From assembly GCA_030248195.1 (NCBI GenBank), contig JASAND010017584.1, forward strand, positions 33,879 through 97,878: 64,000 nt of DNA. Reading direction: 5' to 3'. The stretch is from Trissonchulus latispiculum. Its lineage: Eukaryota > Nematoda > Enoplea > Enoplida > Ironidae. The translations under genes were made by a program, and so were the position numbers. The notes beneath the pieces were generated by a model, which worked only from the letters and a program-made list of their open reading frames with translations, was not told where the DNA came from and searched no databases. Positions 1 through 39,825 of this stretch are shown here, piece by piece (within the stretch, counting starts at the first letter, position 1; each line of letters begins with the position of its first letter).

Positions 1-54
1 GTTTAAAAGCTTAAATTCATTAAAAGTTGCTCAATTTTGGCACTCCAGAAACAG

Positions 55-180
55 TTTAAAACCTTTGGTGATATCGGAAAAAAACGGAAAAATACTGGAA
101 AAAAACCGGAAAAAACCGGAAAAAAACTAGTTTTTTCCGCAATAATTTTTTCCGGAAAAAAAACCCAACCGTGCTACACA
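55..180. repeat. Purine-rich simple repeat of GGAAAAAA units
   Basis: Runs of GGAAAAAAxCC-type units, then a complementary TTTTTTCC run, making a local AT-rich inverted low-complexity block. No gene is seen from 1 to 455 apart from the tRNA-like sequence. Confidence 0.6.
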
Positions 181-269
181 GACTTCTGTTACCTTCCCAC
201 TGTAGTGGTACCCGTTTACCGACCAGTTAAGGATGGATAGCTGGGTTGGCTAGAGTCGGGAAAGATTTG

Positions 270-28204
<27,935 letters not shown>

Positions 28205-28995
28205 AAGTTGGAAAACTGTACTAAGTGAATATATATACCAAATCCTCCAAATCTGAACTCCCCCTTTTCTTACGTCTGCACTTTACATTGTGTACCCTGT
28301 TGGGCACATGTGCTCTATTGTATTATATACCTTGTGCGAAGAGTACGCAATACTATGTAAAGCGTCACACTCTGTGCTTGTAAAGCAAATTAAGGTCTGC
28401 TCGGTCTGTCTGCATACCCTGGATCGTTGTAGAAACTAACCCTTTTTGTGTGGGGTCCCAATGAGAATGGAACAAAGACGAGTCTCTTCTCGCTTTTTGT
28501 ATTGCCGCGTTAATTTTGTCGGGGATCTAAGCTGCTTCTAAGCGATGTAAAATATTCTAATTTTTCCCATTTGGCCCCTGTAGTCTTGTACGATAGGGGA
28601 CCCGATTGTGTTAGCATAGTTCAGTTTTGCTTATTGTGCTTAGAGAGTGACGCTTGCCTTGCCATGGGATTTAATATTACCTGGCAAATCGGTGATGTTT
28701 AGAAAACGTGTACATATTTATGTACTTAAAGTAGGATACATTTTTGACTTTCTCCCACTAGTTCTTGGAGTTTGGCTTTTATTCTATTGTCGAAAAAGTA
28801 TAACGATTTTTTAAATTAGAGTAGTAAGTTTTACGGTTATTGACTAATTTCCCCTTAAATTAGAGGACTGCGTTTTTAAACATAGAAGATCGGAAAAGTT
28901 GCATATTTCCAAAGAAATATCACGAATGGCATTATAGCTGGTAAAGAAACTTTTGTGTAGAATTTTGTGCGGACCTCTAAAAGATTTAGTAATTT
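28205..28995. other. Probable TMEM184 3' UTR and downstream sequence
   Basis: Follows the stop directly, with no competing reading frame. No clear AATAAA close to the stop; the transcript end cannot be fixed. Confidence 0.4.
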
Positions 28996-29000
28996 TTGAA

Positions 29001-29267
29001 CAGGGGTGCACATAAGGGGGGGGGGGCGGAGGGCCCCCCCGAAACCAGCTGTAAAGGAAAAATTTTATTGTCCACGGTAGCGCGGACATAAAATTTCAAA
29101 AATATTCGCGCCGCAGGCGCGAAATTTTTTCATTTTTTTCTTAATTTACGCATATTTCTGCATTTTAAACCTTGTTTTCAAAATTGTTCAACTTTGGGGG
29201 GCGCCCGAGCCCCCAAATTTTTCTGAGGTCCGCCCCCCTGAAAAACTTTCCTTTTGCGCCACTACTG
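29001..29267. mobile_element. 267-bp hAT-like MITE, 8-bp target duplication
   Basis: Starts CAGGGGTGCACATAAGG and ends TTGCGCCACTACTG. Perfect duplication TTTTTGAA at 28993-29000 and 29268-29275. Hairpin TCGCGCC..GGCGCGA at 29106-29122. An 8-bp duplication and CAG(T/G)(A/G)GTG ends are hAT hallmarks. Confidence 0.85.
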
Positions 29268-29299
29268 TTTTTGAAGTATTGGTTCTACTATGAAGAGCA

Positions 29300-30360
29300 A
29301 TTATAGGGGGGCGCGAGAGCGACCCCCTATAATATGGGTGTAAACGGCTCTGCGCGGCCCTATGAGACTCGTTCGAGCACCGTGCCAGCTTAATACTGAA
29401 CGAAACTCGGCAAGTTTGGTATTTTTGGAATCTACACGACGAGTACAACAAGTTGCAAAAAAGTTTTGGTCAAAATTTTCAACTTTGAAAATTTTCACTT
29501 CCGGACAAGTTAGGTCCGTTTGTTTTTTTTCTGTGTTAGTCACGCTTGGAAAAGGGCTATTTTGTGCAGAGGTGTTTGAAAGATGTGGGCATTTTCAGCC
29601 AGAAAGGTTTATATTTTCTGAATGCCGATATGGTCCCATGTGCCCCGCGCTATATTTTTTCGCTGCCCGGCCCGGCATGCCACCTGGCCGGCCGGCCAAA
29701 AGTGGCCTGACGGCGTTTTTGGCCAAAAAACGGCCATTTTGTGTCACGCCCACAGGGCTCAGGGAACAAGCTAGAGACACGCGGTTTGTTGCATGAACAA
29801 GTACGGAGGGGATACTAGTGCGTAACGTTGGCCGATTTTTGATTTAGGTCCTGGACCGTTCAGGCGGCCGGCCCAAAGGAAGTGGGTCCAAATGGCCATT
29901 TTCGGAAAGAGGAAAGAGCGGGGGAAGAAAAAATTTCTAAGTCCCAACTCCACAGAAAATAGTCAAAAATAGGCCTAAATATGCAGTTTTGAACCATTTA
30001 GTGGGACGCATATAAGGGTTATCGGGGTCGCTGAACACGATGAGCATAGTCGCAGCTCTGTGCGGTGCTGCTATCGTGCTGTACTATTATGCAGCAACCA
30101 TAGCACGCTGTCTGTAAACCTACTGTAAACGGCTAAACTTATGAAACTTGGTGAAAATTATGTCTGTAGTAAGGGGGAACTGTAGCTATGTTAGTTGGTG
30201 CACTCTCTAGCTTCCACCGTGCTGTATGTGCTGTCCCAAACACAGCACCGTCGGTAACAAGTTATTCATTCGTCACTGGTATTTGAAATTCGGCATACAG
30301 ATAGTTTAGGACATGACAAACTATTATAGATACGTTTCGTATACTTATTACGATGTTACT
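29300..30360. repeat. Dispersed repeat sequence, no gene
   Basis: 29305-29450 matches 22925-23050. 29560-29620 resembles 730-790. The reading frames crossing it follow the repeat and have no family features. The rest shows nothing recognisable. Confidence 0.45.
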
Positions 30361-30364
30361 ATGT

Positions 30365-30855
30365 GGTTGCGCTGCAGTAGAGTGCTGCTGAAGTATAGCA
30401 CGGCCTATAACTAGCTACAGGTAAGTTGCAATCGTCCGAAATTTTGCACACAAGTGCGGCAGAGCATTGCAAATCATGCCGTATGAGTTTCCTTCACCGA
30501 CAGTAAAGTTTGCATCTAGTTGCGCTGCAGTAGAGTGCTGCTGAAGTACAGCACGGCCTATAACTAGCTGCAGGTAAGCTTGCAATAGTCCGAAGTTTTG
30601 CACACAAGTGCGGCAGAGCATTGCAAATCGTGTTTTATGAGTTTCCTTCACTGACAGTAAAGTTTGCATTTGGTTGCGCTGCAGTAGAGTGCTGCTGAAG
30701 TGCAGCACGTCCTATCACTAGCAAGAGACAAAGAGCAATCGCCTGAAACTTTGTATACAAGTACGGAAGAGCATTGCAAATCGTGTCTTATGAGTTTCCT
30801 TCACTGACAGTAAAGTTTGCATTTGGTTGCGCTGCAGTAGAGTGCTATATGCTAT
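30365..30855. repeat. Tandem repeat, about 153-bp unit, just over three copies
   Basis: Units start GTTGCGCTGCAGTAGAGTGC (near 30366, 30519, 30674, 30826), with CACAAGTGCGGCAGAGCATTG and TGAGTTTCCTTCAC in each. Confidence 0.85.
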
Positions 30856-31059
30856 ATACAGTAACTAAAACTATTGCAGCCATGGGTACTGGATGTTGGA
30901 TTTCTGTCAAAATAGAGAAAAAGGAAGAACTTGGAACTTTTCAAGCTTCTTTGTTCTGTACTTTCGGTTGACGATTAATGATTGGTGGAATTTTTAAAGT
31001 TTCTTTCACACAGCTTTAACGTTTTTGCTTTTTACTGAGAACCTTAAAAATGAAATAGG

Positions 31060-32910
31060 ACAAGAATAAAAATGCTCCGGTGGAGCATGAAAAATGCAAT
31101 ATGGGTGACACTGGGTTTTAAGCGGACAGAGGACTAGGTTTTAAAACGTTAATATGGGAGGGGCAGGTTCAGTAGCGTAGGTACGAAAAATTTTCAGGGG
31201 GGGCGGTGTTGACCGAAGGCTGGGGGGGGGGGTAAATTTCATTTTTTGCGCAATAATTGTATGCACGCTACATATGCTGTAACTTTCCCTGTTAATATGT
31301 TTTCTAGTTCAGTACATATATATATATATACATAGCTTAATGCTGTTGTAACCGAAAGCGGCACGCAAAAACCCAAAGCGGGGGGTCTGGGGGGCGGAGC
31401 CCCCCAGAAGTTGAGAAAATTTTTAAATTTTGCCGTTAAAACGCTGCTGAAACATTGAATTCTTTGCATTGTATATTATCAGTTCCCAAACTAAATTTTG
31501 TAGTTTAATTTGCTACCTATTTAAATTTTTGACTTCCACAATCCCGTACGAAAACTAAGACTAAGATGCTCCCATTTGGAACAGGGTATTCTAAGCATAT
31601 CCATTATCCGTCGTTGAAGGCAGATCATGTTTGGAATAATGCAGTTAATAACAGAACTACAAAGCAGGTAAACTAAGGTAAAGTAAAGCAAACTAGCAGA
31701 GGTCTAATTATAATAGGTACACAAGTCCCAAACGGGGGGTCGGGGGGCCGCCCCCCCCAGAAGTTGAGAAAATTTTTAAAGTTCGCCATTAAACGCTATT
31801 GAAACATTTAATTCTTTACAATGATTTATCAATTGTCTAACAACATTTCGCACCTTTATATATTTGCTATTTTCTACGTTTACTGTCTTGTCCGAAAACT
31901 CAAACTATTAGGATGCTCCCATTAAGAACTGCGTATCCTGATTATATCAACCAATTATGCCGAAGCTGAGATGTTGGGAATAACGCAGATATTTAACAGC
32001 GAAACTGCAAAGCAAGTAGTTATATATACAAACATTCGTTAGCATGCTTAATGAAAAATAATAATTTTGATAATGTAAATAGCCAAAATTCGCGCCGAAG
32101 GCGCAAAAATTTTTTAATGGTGTAGAAAATGCATCAATGTTGAGCTATTTTGAAGCATTAATGTACAATTTGTGCATGTTTCTAATCACATTAAACGCCC
32201 GCGCTCCGCGCGGGCGTAAAATTTTTCATTTGCCCAAATTTTCAGGGGGGCAAAGCCATTATTTCGGGGAGGGCGGCCGCCCGCCCCGCCCGCCCCGTAT
32301 CTACGCTAGTGGGCAGGTTGTAAATGCCAGGAGGACTAGGTTAAAAGCGCACTAATATGGACCAGCTTCGCTGAACAACCCATATTCGCGGTCACTCATG
32401 CTCCACTCCACATGACATACGAGTAATATCTACATTCTTCAGCTTTCAAAGCAAGCGGGACGATTTTGAAATATTAAAGCTTATTCCAAATAAACAATGC
32501 AGTTCTGATAGAAAGGTGTTCAAGGTGTTTTCTCTGCACTGTCAGCGCAGAATCTTGTGTTAAGTTGATGCGAAAAGCAGTTGACGTTATGTACGTGTAT
32601 TATTAAGTTGTATAATAAGGAGCACGACCACATACTTCCAGGCCATGCTGACAAATCGTACAATTTTCCGAAGAACTGCCAATAGCAATATATAGCAAGC
32701 AGCTGCCGATAGAAACTCTGGACAGTTTTCGCGAATATGGGTTGTTCAGCGAAGCTGGTCCATATTAGTGCGCTTTTAACCTAGTCCTCCTGGCATTTAC
32801 AACCTGCCCCTCCCATATTAACGTTTTAAAACCTAGTCCTCTGTCCGCTTAAAACCCAGTGTCACCCATATTGCATTTTTCATGCTCCACCGGAGCATTT
32901 TTATTCTTGT
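31060..32910. mobile_element. Foldback element ACAAGAATAAAAATGCTCC, member 3, with an hAT-like insertion
   Basis: Arms 31060-31169 plus 32320-32390 (left, interrupted) and about 32730-32910 (right) are inverted repeats. Landmarks are GGAGCATGAAAAATGCAATA, GACTAGGTTTTAAAACG and AATATGGGAGGGGCAGG. The centre has no gene. Confidence 0.8.
31170..32311. mobile_element. 1142-bp hAT-like element, 8-bp target duplication with empty site
   Basis: Ends CAGTAGCGTAGGTACG and CGTATCTACGCTAGTG. Duplication GGCAGGTT at 31162-31169 and 32312-32319. The opposite arm of the host palindrome (about 32797-32815, complement) has the single uninterrupted site. The interior holds two diverged direct repeats (about 31376-31680 and 31733-32010) and hairpins at 32091-32104 and 32195-32217. 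No transposase. Confidence 0.85.
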
Positions 32911-35831
32911 ATGAAGAATTGTAATATTTCAAAAACATTTAAGAAATTTTGAAGGCCTAAATTAAGATTTTACTTTCAACATAATATTATCACAATTAGT
33001 AAAACATCGATATTCTATGATAAAGTTTGGAGGACGTATCGAGTTTACAATCCTGATTTTATTTTTTCTTTTTCTTTCTCATTCTTATGCACATGCGGAC
33101 CTCATATTTAAGGTGAAATTATCCTTAGATCTTGCAAACTGTAACTTTAAAAAGCTTGTTTGGAATAAACTTAGATACCGTTTAGAAGACAATAAATGTG
33201 TACAAACCAGGACATCGGAGAAAGTAGAATAAACAAAAAATGGATCCCCTCAATATGGTTTTTTTATAAAAAATGTTAAACAAAAACTAGTACAGCACGC
33301 TGTAGCTCATAATGAATATCATTTTTCGTTTTTGTGCAGTTATCTGTGTAGATGTATCACAATGTCAAGCTTTCAGCGAAATGAGAATAACCTAATGAAC
33401 TTTCTAAATTTAGGATTACTTGCACACCTTACATTGCACTTTGCTAAACTGGCTATGTAAGCTTTACGTAGCCTAGCGTTGATAGTAAATTGTGGAGTGG
33501 GATGATGTATTTCGTATTGCTTTTAGCTTTCTTGTTTAAGTTTGCAATGGGATAGTAAACGTCAGCTGATTATGTGCCGTGCGGAATTCATAAAGTTTGG
33601 CGTTTGTGTTATATGTTTTTCTGTTGCCGCACGTCGCCGCCCATTTTTTGTGTTTACTTGATATACTTAACATTGTGCTGTAGTGGAACTTGCGACGTTA
33701 ATTTACGCTTGTACTATGATTTGTGTAAGTTGTATTTCAGTTGGTCTCACATGCTATGGTATTTTTTCTGTAGCTGTGATCAAGCCCGGTTTTTAGCCAT
33801 TTTATCTTTTTTAACAAGATTAAAGATCAGATATAAGGTGAGAAAGATTGTTTTCATTCTTAGGGGGATTGATTTTCTAAGAAAGTCTGGGGCTTTCTCC
33901 CATGGAATATGAAGTCCCTATACTTCCCTTGTCAGAATGGGAAAATTGCGTGATCGATAGGCAATAGATAGACACTTCGCATCTAACGCATCTCCAGAAC
34001 CTTTTATGAACTAGAACCACTTCATTTACATATGTTTTCATGTACATACTGTTATTTAATTATATATATCTGAGCGCAAAAGCAGCTGGGCTAGATGTCG
34101 CCTTCATATTCTACATCTTTGATTATGATTAGGTGATTAGGTAGGCTAAAAAGGTTTTTGGTGACAAATTGACTATTTCTAGCGCTGTTATTTCCTTTTT
34201 AAGTTTATTTCCGTTTAAATTGCTAATTTAAACATTTAAATTTATTAGAATTAATTTTCTGTAATAATAGTTTTGCTTTTTTGTATATTACTTCGGTTGC
34301 TGATGAATGCCTTTGCCCGCTGATACACAATTTTTGTGTCGATGTTTCTCTTACCTGTGATATATGTAACCTGTATGTAACTTTTACATGCAGATATCAT
34401 ACATGCTCTTGGGACTTGCAAATTAAAATAAGTTCATGTTAACGTTCAAAACCCGAAATTCTACATTTAGCGAATTTATTGACTTTTGCGATGTTCTAAA
34501 TGTATATGTCGTGGTCTTTGTTCGAAATTGGTCTTTACGCGATAAGATCAACAATCCGGTCTTTTCGCGAAGTGCCCGGTCCTTTGAGGAATTTATTAAA
34601 ACAATTCTGCTAGCAACCCGGTCTTTTCGCGAAAAGACTTTGTACTTAGAAAATACTTGTTGCACTTTTTGCAAACTATTACCCTAGTGTTGAAACCTGG
34701 TTATTTATGATGCTAAATTTATGAATTGGAGCTTTCATTTATATATAAAAATTGTAGGTTCTACCTTGTAGAAAGCAAGAACGTTTGATTCGTTTTGTTT
34801 TTATTTGTTTATATTTTCAAAGAATTTTTGATGTAAATATTTTTTAAATGGAGGAGAAAAATTATACGTTGTGTATTCAGTTCTTCGTTGACTTTACTGG
34901 TGGGAAACGGCGTTTGCTTTAAATCAATTTCTATTTCTATGAGAGGTTTGTTGCAGGTTTGGCCTTAGCAATAATAATGTACTTATTATCTTCGTGCTGC
35001 TAGTTGGAGGGTTTCATTTTTGCCGTACGTTTTTGCATCATTTTTGTGATGGATTAATTAACAGTGTTGTACTACTATTAAGTATTTATACTTCAGTTTC
35101 AAATTAATACTTATGTTTGAACAAAAATTGATATGCTTTGTTTTCCAATTTAAGGATTTATTTTTAATTTGAAATTGTATACGAATATAACTATAGACCA
35201 TGTGTGCAATTGCCCAATTCGCATACGGAGCAAGATATTCTACACAAATATTAACAATTCTGAGTAATCTCTAACTCCAAACCTTTTTTAAAGTAAAATT
35301 ATTGTTTATATTGTTTAAAAATATTGTTTGTCAATATTGTTTAGTAATCAATATTACATCAAATAATGAGGTTGATGGTCGAAAACTGAAAAAGAAGACA
35401 TAAGAATTGAAAATAGTTCGAATTATATTTTGTAGTTAAGTTAAATTTTGGTTATCATGATTAGCAAAGAATCTATTCTCAAAAAGCCTAAATTTTCCAA
35501 AAATTTTTCAATTTTTTAAATAGAATTAATTGTGCGTGTTAATGTTCGAATCATCACTAATGACTTTTTAAAATTTCACTCTTTCAAAATAATCGTCACT
35601 GAAATATGCTGTTCAATATTTCAGAATTAGCCATTTCTGTTTTTTGTGGGAATTTTTAATATCAATATTGCATTGTACATGTATTTTCTATATATAATGA
35701 CTCACTGAAACATTATATTTAATGACTATATTTGGCAAAAGATCTTTGTCCCGTGTGCGCAAAACTGTGCTTCATTATGATTACGGAGCAATTATGTACA
35801 TGTTCACTCCGTAAACAAATATATGTTTGAT
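32911..35831. other. Intergenic, no supported gene
   Basis: AT-rich. Reading frames at 33017-33232 and 33574-33912 look like chance. 34436-34470 resembles the CCCGAAATT..ACATTT ends at 19630, and CCGGTCTTTTCGCGAA occurs twice between 34555 and 34635, so old repeat is present. Confidence 0.5.
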
Positions 35832-35836
35832 AAAAG

Positions 35837-36285
35837 CTGGGTTTACTTTAGGCGAAAAAAAAAATGGGGGGGGGGGGGGGGGGGGGAGAGTGGGGGGGAG
35901 CCCCCCACTAGTGGGGGGAGGTCGAAAAGTGGGGGGGGAAATAAAATGGGCTAAAAATGCCAAAAATACCGTATAAAAAGCCTGTTTTCTACATATGCTG
36001 CTATAACTAAGCTTAAAAGTGCTCAAAAATTGAGTTTTAGCACCAAAAAAGACGATTTTTGACCAAAAATTTCCGGCGAAGCCGGAAAAATTTTGAAAAT
36101 TTTGACCAAAAATCCTAAAAATTTGACATTTTCTGGGCACCCTATAGTGAGTGGGGGGGGGAAGCCCAAAAAAGTGGGGGGGGGGAACGAGTGGGGGGGG
36201 GGGAGGTGCTCGAGTGGGGGGGGAACCCAAAAAGTGGGGGGGGGGCGGGCCCCCCCCCCGCCCCCCCCCAGTAAAATAAACCCAG
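35837..36285. mobile_element. 449-bp poly-G MITE CTGGGTTTACTTTA, 5-bp target duplication
   Basis: Ends CTGGGTTTACTTTA and TAAAATAAACCCAG, with AAAAG at 35832-35836 and 36286-36290. Many G runs, up to about 19. Perfect hairpin CCGGCGAAGCCGG at 36073-36085, identical to that in 2026-2369. The Pro-rich reverse frame is a by-product of the G runs. Confidence 0.85.
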
Positions 36286-36590
36286 AAAAGATTTGAAATT
36301 TTGTATACGTTATGTTTTAGTTATATATATCCCTGAATAGGTACTGTTTAATTTGCAGGTCTCTCTGGATAGATGAATCTGCTTTCTGCATTAATTATTT
36401 ACCATGCGTTTAGCGGACTTCGATTTCGCGAGATTTAGTCAATTCTTCGGCAAGTTTTTAATCCTGGATTTAAAAATATATTTTATTACCAGACTGCTGT
36501 GACAGATTGTGCTAGCCGAAATGAAGATATTTTGTACCCTTTCTGCTAAATTTTAGAAATACTTTACGTCAAATTGTGAGCGCAAATCTT

Positions 36591-37216
36591 GGATCAAGTA
36601 AACAATCCCCCCAAATTCTCAGGTAAACTATCCCTCCCTACGCTTTGTCTCACTCAAAACTTGACCCAATTGGTTAAAACTATGTGGATGCATTCCAACA
36701 CATGTCTGATTGATTGGAAGCAAAATTTTAAACTTAAAGTTTTTTTAAAGGGGGACCAAAGGGAACCAAAAAGTTTTTGTCTCCGATTTTGCTGAAAAGT
36801 GTAAATAGGGGTTTCCAGGGTCGAAGAACACGAATCTGAAATCCATTTTTCGATTCACCTTTTCGTTAGTTCAGTATAAGTATTCATCTTACCTAAGCTT
36901 ACTACTTTAGCTTGCACTGAACTAACAAAACGCTGAATCGAAAAATTGATTACTGATTCGTGTTCTGCGACCCTGGAAACCTCTATATGCGTCTTTCCAA
37001 CAAAATCGGAAACAAAAATTTTTTGGTTCCCCTTGGTCCCCCTTAATAAACTTAAAAATTTACAATTTTTAAATTTTTAAAATTTCATTACCTGTCAAGC
37101 AAATATATACACCCACACAAAATTTGAGTTAAATTGGTCAAGTTTTGAGAAAGTTAGCATCAAGTAAACTACCCCCCCCCCAATTGAGGCTGGGGGGAAG
37201 ATTGTTTACTTGATCC
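36591..37216. mobile_element. Foldback element GGATCAAGTAAACAAT
   Basis: Ends GGATCAAGTAAACAATCC and GATTGTTTACTTGATCC. The arms extend through a core (CTCCGATTTTGC, CGAATCTGAAATCC, TTTCGTTAGTTCAGTATA) present in both orientations. The same core occurs in the elements at 1060, 15857 and 37688. Confidence 0.75.
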
Positions 37217-37687
37217 CAAATATTGTTTGGCGAGTATAAATTATATTTTTACCCATGTCAATTCACATTGTTGATTTCATATTGTCGAATTAGGTCACAG
37301 CGCTGTGTTCAGTTTATGATGCTGTTATGCAAGCTCATGTGCATTTTAGGGACTATTTTGTCATGATCGTATTCTCAGTTCATAGTTTGTGTCTTACGTA
37401 AACTCTCGGACAGATTTAGAAAACACCGCACAATTTAAACGTTTGCAGCCTGCCTAGGTGTTGGATGATAATTCAATTATCATTTTCAATTTCTTAAACA
37501 TTTGAATTTGTTGGCCGATTGGTAGGTATATATATAATTCCTACTTGAGTAACTGAAAATTTATCACTATTTCTGTTAATCCCCCAGATATGGTTCACTT
37601 GTTCAGATTTCGAATCACCTTTTTCTTAAATCCATCTCTATTTCTGTTTCCTATTCATCATCCTATTCATTGAATTTATCACAAAGA
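37217..37687. other. Intergenic, nothing recognised
   Basis: No gene or bounded repeat seen between two foldback elements. Confidence 0.5.
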
Positions 37688-38289
37688 AATTTGGGTCTTT
37701 CCCATTACCCTCCCCCCACAGCTCTAAAGAAGTACCGAAGAAGCACATTTTGACTGAGTTGAAATTTGGTGGCGTTAGGTTTTCGGACCTGCTGATTTCA
37801 AAAATGCAAAAATTTTAAAATTTTACTTTGGTTAGGGGAAACCAAAAATTTTTTGAAAAACATTTTGCTGAAAACTTGCTAACAGGGGTTTTCTTGGGCG
37901 CTGATCACGAATGTGAAATCAGTTTTTCGATTCAGCTTTTCGTTAGCTTAATACATATAAGCTAAAGTTTTAAGCTTATGATGTAAGCTTATCCTGAGCT
38001 AACGAAAAGCTGAATCGAAAAACCAATTTCAGATTCGTGATCAGCACCCCAGAAAACCATTGTAAGAAAGTTTTCAACAAAATTTTTTCAAAAAATTTTT
38101 CGGTACCCCTTGGTCCCCCCTTACCAAACTAAAATTTTTAAATTTTTAAAAGTTTTAAAATTTTTTGCATTTTTGAAATCAGCATGTCCGAAAATCTACC
38201 TCCACCAAATTTCAACTCAATCAGTCAAATTGTGCTTCTTCGGTACTTCTTCAGAGCTGTGGGGGGAGATAATGGGAAAGACCCGAAAT
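37688..38289. mobile_element. Foldback element AATTTGGGTCTTTCCCATTA
   Basis: Inverted arms start ATTTGGGTCTTTCCCATTA, then a C-run and CAGCTCT(A/G)AAGAAGTACC. The inner core with TTTTCGATTCAGCTTTTCG is in both arms and is shared with 36591-37216. Confidence 0.75.
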
Positions 38290-39366
38290 TTTACTCAGTG
38301 CATTAGTGTTAGCTGATGTGCATCTACAGAATTTAAAGGGTCTCAGTTCACTCACTTACACCTCACAGCAAGTGTGCGTATACAGAACTATCACCAAGTT
38401 ACAGTCTATGGCTTTGATACCTTTTTGTTGGTTTTTATTTATGGGTTTGTATCTGTCTGTGTTTGGCGTGATATTACACTGCACGCTGTATATAATATTT
38501 ATTTTATGTTTCTGCATCTGTCTTCACCTTTGTTTACCATATCCTATCTGTTGTACCTATTTTGTATGTTTAGGGTCTGAAACAAGTGTAATTATTATGT
38601 CTGGGAAAGCGAAAATTTTATATTGTTTTGCCGTGAGTGGTACGGACTGATGTGTAACTGTATAAAGCAATTGATATTGCTTTTGTAATCTTATCAGAAG
38701 TAAAGCTTTTAAATGTTACTGCCTATAGTCGGGTAGTAATAGTGTTGATTTCTAACCTAAGCTGAAGCTGTTAAGGCTAGTCACTTTTGAATAACTGACT
38801 TGTGAGGTAAGGTTAACGGCCAATCCTTTGTTATTAGGCATGGGCACTGATCTACAAAGAGGTGCGGTACACGGCACTATCCGTAAACCTATCTTTGCAA
38901 TTGCAATGCTACGCGGGAACTTGAGTACTTTTCGCTTGGGAACCTAGTTAATTTTCGTTCGTGTACCAGACCAAAACAATTCCGATTTCAATGCTTGGGT
39001 TTTTTTTGTTTGCGATAAAAATAAGGCAATTTTTATATTTAACCATTTCGCTGCCACCACCATTTTTGGTTTTTTCCTCGAGTGCCGGGCCCGAAAATCA
39101 GATTTTTAAAAATCCTTATACTGATATGCCGATGCCCGTCATATGACTGGCAACTACTGAAAATTTTAGAATTTCATTCTCATATGCCACCTGCAAAGCT
39201 GAAATGGTTCTATTATGCCGACTTCTTTGATAGTGCTATCTTTAACGTTAGTCTCAGCCCGTCATATGACGGGTCGGCATTATAGAAGAGATCTTTCCGT
39301 CAACGGAATCTTTCTAGTCAATGTAGTCAAAGAAATGAAAGTTGAACACCATCAGGGAAAAATTCG
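38290..39366. other. Intergenic, no supported gene
   Basis: The frame at 38306-38650 is hydrophobic by composition, with no signal of a real gene. A GTCATATGAC palindrome occurs twice (about 39137 and 39259). Confidence 0.5.
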
Positions 39367-39432
39367 GGCGCCTGGCGGGGTTCGAACCCGCGTCTTCTGG
39401 TTAACGCTCTAACCAACAGAGCCACAACCCAA
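39367..39432 (-). pseudogene. tRNA-like sequence (Asn-like), deleted in the anticodon arm
   Basis: The reverse strand has a good D arm (GCTCTGTTGGTTAGAGC), GTTAAC where a GTT anticodon would sit, and a perfect T arm GCGGGTTCGAACCCCGC. About 8 bases are missing around the anticodon arm and the acceptor stem does not pair. A tRNA pseudogene or SINE head with intact A- and B-box promoter elements. Confidence 0.55.
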
Positions 39433-39825
39433 TGTGTGCAACCTTTCAACGCGTAAGTGCATCGCACACTGGAATACAGAGCGTCCAGTATCTCTGTGAC
39501 ATTGTCTGTAGAGTTGACGCCGGTTCCACTAGAAGCGGTTGGAACTAGAAGCATTTTTAGAACCGGAACCGGTGGAATTTGAAAGCGTCCGGGTCTACAT
39601 TTAGAATTTAGACTTGAGTAAAAACGGGATTTTATAATTGCCATTCATGTTATATTTTTCAAACTAAAGTCTGACCAAAAAATCTTGGAAGTGAACTGTG
39701 AGCGCCTATCCTGATTTAACCTTTGAAGTTAGTCCATATAAAGTATATATTCCAGAAACCTCAGGAGGAGGAGATTCCGCTAAAACCATCATATCCTCTC
39801 TGTATCATATCCTGTCTGTCTATGT

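Noticed and set aside
29362..29796. 144-codon plus-strand frame
   Set aside because: It lies in dispersed repeat sequence matching 22925 and 730, and has no conserved protein features.
35781..36230. 149-codon Pro/Phe-rich minus-strand frame
   Set aside because: It is the translation of poly-G runs in the MITE at 35837-36285.
38306..38650. 114-codon hydrophobic frame
   Set aside because: Composition-driven (T-rich DNA), with no signal of selection, splice context or family motif.
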